Source: Datura wrightii
Taxonomy: Eukaryota; Streptophyta; Magnoliopsida; Solanales; Solanaceae
Assembly (NCBI GenBank): GCA_035772735.1
Contig: JASDFA010000007.1
Span: forward strand, 148,055,001-148,119,000
Direction of reading: 5' to 3'
Length of the DNA: 64,000 nt
In this document: in pieces, positions 58,845 to 64,000 of the stretch
Position numbering within the stretch: position 1 is the stretch's first letter
Layout: every line of letters begins with the position of its first letter
Made by a program: the position numbers and the translations under genes
Notes under the pieces: model-generated
The model's database searches: none
What the model saw: only the letters and a program-made list of their open reading frames with translations
What the model was told of the DNA's origin: nothing

Positions 58845-60792
58845 ATAATGCAAGATGATTTTCTCTTTGAAGTATATGTCTCATATGTGACGGCACAAGT
58901 AATGTAAATTCTTCAATTTAAAGACATTTTTATCAAGTTTAAATAAGACTTGGATTAACTTTTGATCATAAACTTGTATCACTATTCACTATCGTCTAAG
59001 TTGGCGTCATAAAAAAGTAGAATTAAAGTTTTGTATATTATTATATATTATGTGTTAAAAATTATAAATTCAGATAAATTTACGGTTAGAAGATTATGTT
59101 CGCGTTTTTTTTTTAAAAGGTAGGTATATTTTATACTTAAACAAATGCTACTACTAAATATAGAGCCCTATTTATATTTTATGTGTTTCCATATTTCTGT
59201 AATAATCTTATTATAAGAATATTTATCTAAACTATTATTCTTCATCTTTCTATAAACATCTAACACACTTAATTACCCATTAATTGAGTAGATTTGGGGG
59301 AATAACAGTGACCTTTTTGGCTTTTCTAAAAAATGTCAAATATATTGACAAATAAATTTAATTTATCAAAACGATTAGTATTTAAAATTAGAAGTAGCAT
59401 CATCAACATGATCAATAATCAAAACGAGGTAAATTGATACATTTTACATATTATTAGTTAGATTAACAATTTTAAGAAGCAAGGCAAAACAAATTTCAAC
59501 ATTGCTAAATTGAAGTAAATAGTCTGATAGAATTTAGCAAATTTAGGCGAAAGAAAAAAAGTAAAATTTATTTTTGACATGGAATTTGATCTTATTTAAT
59601 GGAGCTAAAAATTGATTGAAAAAACATGATCAATTATCTCTTGAATTTTGAGATTAGTAAGTATTTTGAAATAACTATTTTAGTAAATCTAGCAATTAAA
59701 GTGGAACGGAGGTAGTATTATTTATGGGGATTTCAATCGAGATATTTGAACAAAACATTAATTCGGTCTCGAGTTTTTGAATCGAGTGTAATGAAACGAT
59801 CAATTTATTTCTTCGCTTTTTGATAATATTCCCCACCAATCGTGCATTTTTATTTTATTTTTTAAAAATTTTAAAAACATATTTATGCTCTATAAAATTA
59901 TATTATTCCACCGAATGGAAGTGACAATATAATAGGCGGATTTAGCCTGCAATATATGGAATTACGTGATCTTAGTAACTTTGCCCTGATCATGTATACT
60001 TACTTAATAAGAAATTCAATAGATATGTCATTATGAAATTAGTTATATAATTATATATCAATTTGAGTTTGGCGTAAAAGTTTATAGACTTTAAAATTTG
60101 AATTCGTTTCTAATATGCCTTTTTATATGAAAATTAATATTTATTTATTTATTCTGATTTATCACCTAATATACATATTTATTTTGGGTTCGACTAATTT
60201 AAATTCGTGTCGAAAAATTTTACTTAAAAATATAAATCGCTCTCGATAAAAAAATAAATTCATATCTAAAATTTAAACATAAAAACTTTGATCAAGATCA
60301 AAGGAGTAGCGAGTGGGACTACCTACAAATTAAATGAAAAAAACAATAAAAAGCACGTGATTGAATGGGGTACACAAACTTCCAATACTTGATTAAAAGA
60401 TGCGTCTTCTAACTGTCTTGTTCTTCAGTCCACGCGATAATTATGCTCTCTTTTACTTTTCTTTCTTTTTTCTTTTTTTCTATTTGCCTTTTTTTTTTTT
60501 GCTTGGTTTGATTTGATTCAATTATTTGTTTATCTTTAATAATATAGTTAGTGGAAAAACTATAGAATAAATTGATTATTATATAATGTGTCCTTTTCTT
60601 AGCATTATTATTATTATTATTATTATTATAGTAAGAGAGTAAGTGTGAACGTGTATTCTTATATTACAATATTGAAATATTATCAATTTTGGTTCAATTC
60701 ATCTCTCCTTATTCCTTCATCTCCCATATTGGTTTTCTATAATTCTATCCTTCATCCTTTTTTTATCTTCATCCCAAAAGAAAATAAAAGAT
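58845..60792. other. AT-rich spacer and CYP94C-like gene promoter
   Basis: No further gene. A GGAACGGAGGTAGTA at about 59702 looks like a Stowaway right end. A (TTA)n microsatellite lies at 60605-60630. The last several hundred bases are the promoter and leader of the P450 gene. Confidence 0.5.
60354..60359 (+). promoter_or_regulatory. G-box (CACGTG) upstream of the CYP94C-like gene
   Basis: CACGTG about 434 bases upstream of the ATG, in the context AAGCACGTGATT. MYC2-type bHLH factors bind such G-boxes in jasmonate-responsive genes, and CYP94 genes are known to be jasmonate-induced. Regulation here is inferred. Confidence 0.45.
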
Positions 60793-62283
60793 ATGGATCA
60801 TCTTGAAGATTTTTGGTGGTTGAAGTCCTTTCATGTCTATTCAATTCTTATTTTCATCATATTTTCTGTCTTCTCTCTTATCTTGTATGTAGTGAGGCTA
60901 AAACTTTGGTGCAATTGTGAAATTTGCCATGCTTACATCACAACAAGTTGGTCTTCACAATTCATCAATTTGTGTGATTGGTACACACACCTTCTCAAAA
61001 ATTCACCAACAAGAACAATACACATACATGTTCTTGGAAATATCATCACTTCAAATCCTCAAAATGTTGAGTACATGCTAAAAACAAGATTTGAGAATTA
61101 CCCAAAGGGGAAAACTTTCTCTACTATATTGGGTGATTTTCTTGGTAGGGGAATATTTAATGTTGATGGGGATTTATGGAGATTCCAAAAGAGGATGTCA
61201 AGTCTTGAACTTGGAAAAGTCTCCATAAGATCATATGCATTTGAAGTGGTGAAAAATGAGATTGACAAAAGGCTCCTTCCACTTTTAAATGATAAACAAG
61301 GTGGGGTTCTTGATTTTCAAGATGTTTTTAGAAGGTTTTCATTTGATTGTATTTGTAGATTCTCTTTTGGATTGGACCCTAAATGTTTGGAATCTTCACT
61401 ACCCATCTCACAATTTGCTCTCTCCTTTGACCTAGCATCAAAATTATCAGCTGAAAGGGCCATGACTACATCCCCTATTGTTTGGAAAATCAAGAGATTT
61501 TTCAACATAGGGAGTGAAAAGAAGTTGAGGGAAGCAATCAAAATTATCAATATTCTAGCACAAGAAGTCATAAGGCAAAAGAGAAAATTAGGTTTTTCAA
61601 ATCATAGGGATCTTCTTTCAAGATTCATGGGATCAATAAGTGATGAAACTTACTTGAGAGATATTGTCATAAGCTTTCTCCTGGCTGGTAGGGACACTAT
61701 AGCATCTGCTTTAACCAGCTTCTTCTATGTGATCGCGAATCATCCAGAAGTGGCTGAATCCATCAGAGAAGAAGCTGATCGTGTTCTTGGTCCGAATAAA
61801 GATGATCTCACAAGCTGTGAACAAATGAGTGAGCTTCACTATCTACAAGCATCTATTTATGAAAGTATGAGACTTTACCCTCCTATCCAATTTGATTCAA
61901 AGTTTTGTTTGGAAGATGATTTTTTACCTGATGGGACTTTTGTGAATAAGGGTACAAGGGTTACTTATCATCCTTATGCTATGGGAAGAATGGAAGAATT
62001 GTGGGGTTGTGATTCTTTGGAGTTTAAGCCTGAAAGATGGTTGAAAGATGGTATTTTTTCCCAAGAAAATCCATTCAAGTATCCAGTTTTTCAAGCTGGA
62101 CTTAGGGTGTGTTTGGGGAAAGAAATGGCACTTGTTGAGCTTAAAAGTGTGGCTCTTTCCTTGCTAAGGCGATTTCACATCGAGTTAGCTCAACCATACC
62201 ACCACACCCCTCGGTTCTCTCCTGGCCTTACTGCCTCTTTCACTGGTGGCTTATTGGTTTCCGTGCGAGAAATAAGTCCATAA
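60793..62283 (+). CDS. Cytochrome P450, CYP94C-like (JA-Ile oxidase)
   Basis: A complete intronless frame of 496 residues. Residues 16-35 form the N-terminal ER membrane anchor. The CNCEICHAYITTSW block (40-53) and the SDGTFVNKGTRV-type substrate-recognition region (380-390) match the CYP94C subfamily. Core P450 motifs are intact: I-helix AGRDT (298-302), ExxR as Glu357-Ser-Met-Arg360, PERW (413-416) and heme loop FQAGLRVCLG (433-442) with ligand Cys440. CYP94C1 in Arabidopsis oxidises 12-hydroxy-JA-Ile to 12-carboxy-JA-Ile, switching off jasmonate signalling. The same reaction is the likely role, inferred from subfamily similarity. CYP94 genes are normally intronless, which fits. It may also act on fatty acids as omega-hydroxylase. 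Confidence 0.92.
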   Translation: MDHLEDFWWLKSFHVYSILIFIIFSVFSLILYVVRLKLWCNCEICHAYITTSWSSQFINLCDWYTHLLKNSPTRTIHIHVLGNIITSNPQNVEYMLKTRFENYPKGKTFSTILGDFLGRGIFNVDGDLWRFQKRMSSLELGKVSIRSYAFEVVKNEIDKRLLPLLNDKQGGVLDFQDVFRRFSFDCICRFSFGLDPKCLESSLPISQFALSFDLASKLSAERAMTTSPIVWKIKRFFNIGSEKKLREAIKIINILAQEVIRQKRKLGFSNHRDLLSRFMGSISDETYLRDIVISFLLAGRDTIASALTSFFYVIANHPEVAESIREEADRVLGPNKDDLTSCEQMSELHYLQASIYESMRLYPPIQFDSKFCLEDDFLPDGTFVNKGTRVTYHPYAMGRMEELWGCDSLEFKPERWLKDGIFSQENPFKYPVFQAGLRVCLGKEMALVELKSVALSLLRRFHIELAQPYHHTPRFSPGLTASFTGGLLVSVREISP

Positions 62284-64000
62284 GTTGCAGACATGGATTC
62301 ACAATGATTATGATCAATTATATATACACAGTCAAAAAAAAAAAAAAAGGTATTCATATGCATATATATCATTCGAGTCAAAAAGTAGGAACTTCATCAG
62401 TTGAACCTGCTGAACTCGTTCTAGCTGAAGTAGTAGCTTAACTATATGTGATATAGCATCCTCAAGCAACCCTAACCTTGGAAGGACAATATTTAGCAGT
62501 TATTTTTTGTGGTAAATTGAACCATTTCATGGAGGATCATGAACCTTATTTCAGATATCAAGTAAGAAGTTTTTCCCTCTTTTAGGCAAAGTTTTTCTTT
62601 TATGGTATGGCATATTCAAAATATTTGCTTTCAAGTAGTTTTTTTTTTTTTTGTTTGTTTAATTATTATACAAGTTATGTTCTAGCTATGAACAAGAAGC
62701 TGTGTTGTATATATATATATAGTTTGTTTCTTGATATGTTGTAGAAGTTTTATATACGTATTGCTTCTTGAACTGTTGTAAATAATCTTTTTTTTGTTTG
62801 GCCAATGAATTACTACGATCCATGTTCTACTTCTTCCCTTTATACCTCATCCGAAAATCCTTGAGGGGTCGTTTGGTTTAAAACAAAGATATTTCCGTAT
62901 TATAATCATGGGGATTATAATTAGGATTACAACCTGGATGATTGATCCTACTTTTTATATGAGATAAGTTACATTAAAATTATGGCATGAAAACAGTATT
63001 GATTTTAATTGATATCTTCAATCAAATACTAGATAAATTTAATTTCAAAATCTATATCGAGATAACGAAACTACTTAAATCTAATTAGTAGGTTTTATAT
63101 GATTGTGTGAAATTTTTTAGATTTTAATCTGTAAATTTCATTCTAATTTTGAAAAATATGATTGATAATGTGAAATACGTAATTCAAGTGATAAAGATAG
63201 AATGATTTGTGACTATTAAGCCAGAGATTTTAGTGCGAACTAAAGCTATCAATTAAATGAAAAAAGTGAAACCGACTCACTATTCTCGAATTTTAAAGGT
63301 TGCGAATGATCTGAAAAGTCGACCTCGATCGATTTTTGCTATTAGCCAAACAACTTAATATTTAATGTAACATTGTTAATTTGCAGAAAGCAAGCAAAAT
63401 TTATTAAGCTTTAAGACAATACAAAATTACAGATAGAGGCAGAGAAAGATAAAGTTTAAGCGTTGATAATTAAATTCCATACTTACAAAATATATATATT
63501 TAATGAATTTATTTACATAAAATATATTATTTGAGCAAAAATTAATGAATTTTCGTCCGAATCAGTGGACTTCTAGCTCTGCAACTGAACTAGTCACGTG
63601 GCTTAATCCTACAAGCTTTCTTCTGTGTGTGCTACAAGCCTAAGTAATTTGTACACGTTGGTATAGCTGAAAGAGAAAAAAAAAAAAAGAATTATAATTT
63701 ATTTAATTGAAAGTGCTAGAACATTTATCCAAATAACATTCCTAGTGCGGCGCCGTATAAACCAATTTACCAGTTCCATTAGTACTTGTAATATTTAGTT
63801 TAACTAGATATAATAATCCAAGGTAAAACCCGAAAAAGAATAAAGCAGGTTTCATTTTTATTACTAAATTAAGAGATTATTGTATTATTAAATTTTTAAT
63901 AAATACTTTTTATATAAATATAAAATTTATATAAAAGTTACTGAATCGCTAAATACGCACATCTCATAGTTTAGATTCGTCACGATAAAAATTGTATTCT
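62284..64000. other. 3' flank of the P450 gene and AT-rich spacer
   Basis: Holds the likely 3' untranslated region. A possible MITE begins GGGGTCGTTTGGTTT at about 62865 and may end at GCCAAACAACTT near 63345-63356, but no target duplication was found. A CACGTG lies at about 63596. No further gene. Confidence 0.45.

Noticed and set aside
62865..63356. Possible MITE beginning GGGGTCGTTTGGTTT
   Set aside because: The start resembles a common plant MITE and a GCCAAACAACTT occurs to the right, but no target duplication or extended inverted repeat could be confirmed, so it is only mentioned in the flank description.
1..64000. A biosynthetic gene cluster linking the UGTs and the P450
   Set aside because: The P450 is a CYP94C-type hormone-oxidising enzyme 43 kb away, with unrelated genes and transposons between. 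Nothing in the sequence ties it to flavonoid glucosylation.

Overview
This is nuclear DNA from a flowering plant, most likely a nightshade (Solanaceae). It is AT-rich, its genes contain introns, and they are separated by many nested transposons. The nightshade placement is an inference. It rests on anthocyanidin 3-O-glucosyltransferase-like proteins of the 448-residue petunia type, a TNT1-like copia element, an AU-type SINE fragment and nightshade-style MITEs. No bacterial, organellar, tRNA, rRNA or CRISPR feature was seen.

Layout. 1-5.4 kb holds an intronless A20/AN1 zinc-finger stress-associated protein gene (minus strand), AT-rich spacer and a MITE. 5.4-19.2 kb is a tandem duplication carrying two UGT78-type glucosyltransferase genes (minus strand). 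The upstream flank of the first copy was later split by a solo LTR (8148-15533), which itself contains a 5.0-kb hAT transposon (8625-13650). 21.3-22.5 kb and 38.6-40.5 kb are the arms of an inverted duplication. The right arm carries an intact small LysM protein gene; the left arm carries a copy that lost its LysM part. Between the arms lie a second solo LTR with its own nested insert (23728-27751), several MITEs, a complete nine-exon nucleoside hydrolase gene (31147-34989) and a Helitron (35675-38346). 40.7-42.1 kb holds palindromic and degenerate repeats. 42644-45192 is a third solo LTR of the same family. 46470-51644 is a full-length TNT1-like Ty1-copia element. 52-60 kb is spacer with nested MITEs and a CACTA-like MITE. 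60793-62283 is an intronless CYP94C-like P450 gene.

Five host genes appear functional: the stress-associated protein, two flavonoid-type UGTs, a uridine/ribonucleoside hydrolase, and a CYP94C-like enzyme expected to oxidise the jasmonate hormone JA-Ile. The LysM gene is a sixth, less certain. They do not form a pathway or an evident metabolic cluster.

I did not find a clearly new biological system. The strongest leads are: (i) the mosaic UGT pair, where 16 amino-acid changes are packed into residues 46-139 (including the sugar/acceptor pocket) and most of the rest is almost identical; (ii) a young copia copy with three independent defects at essential positions; (iii) a GC-rich promoter-side sequence module shared by two different LTR-like element types; (iv) a hAT transposase interrupted only by TGA stops, with a second stand-alone BED finger downstream; and (v) an inverted duplication with Helitron-related sequence beside both inner edges.
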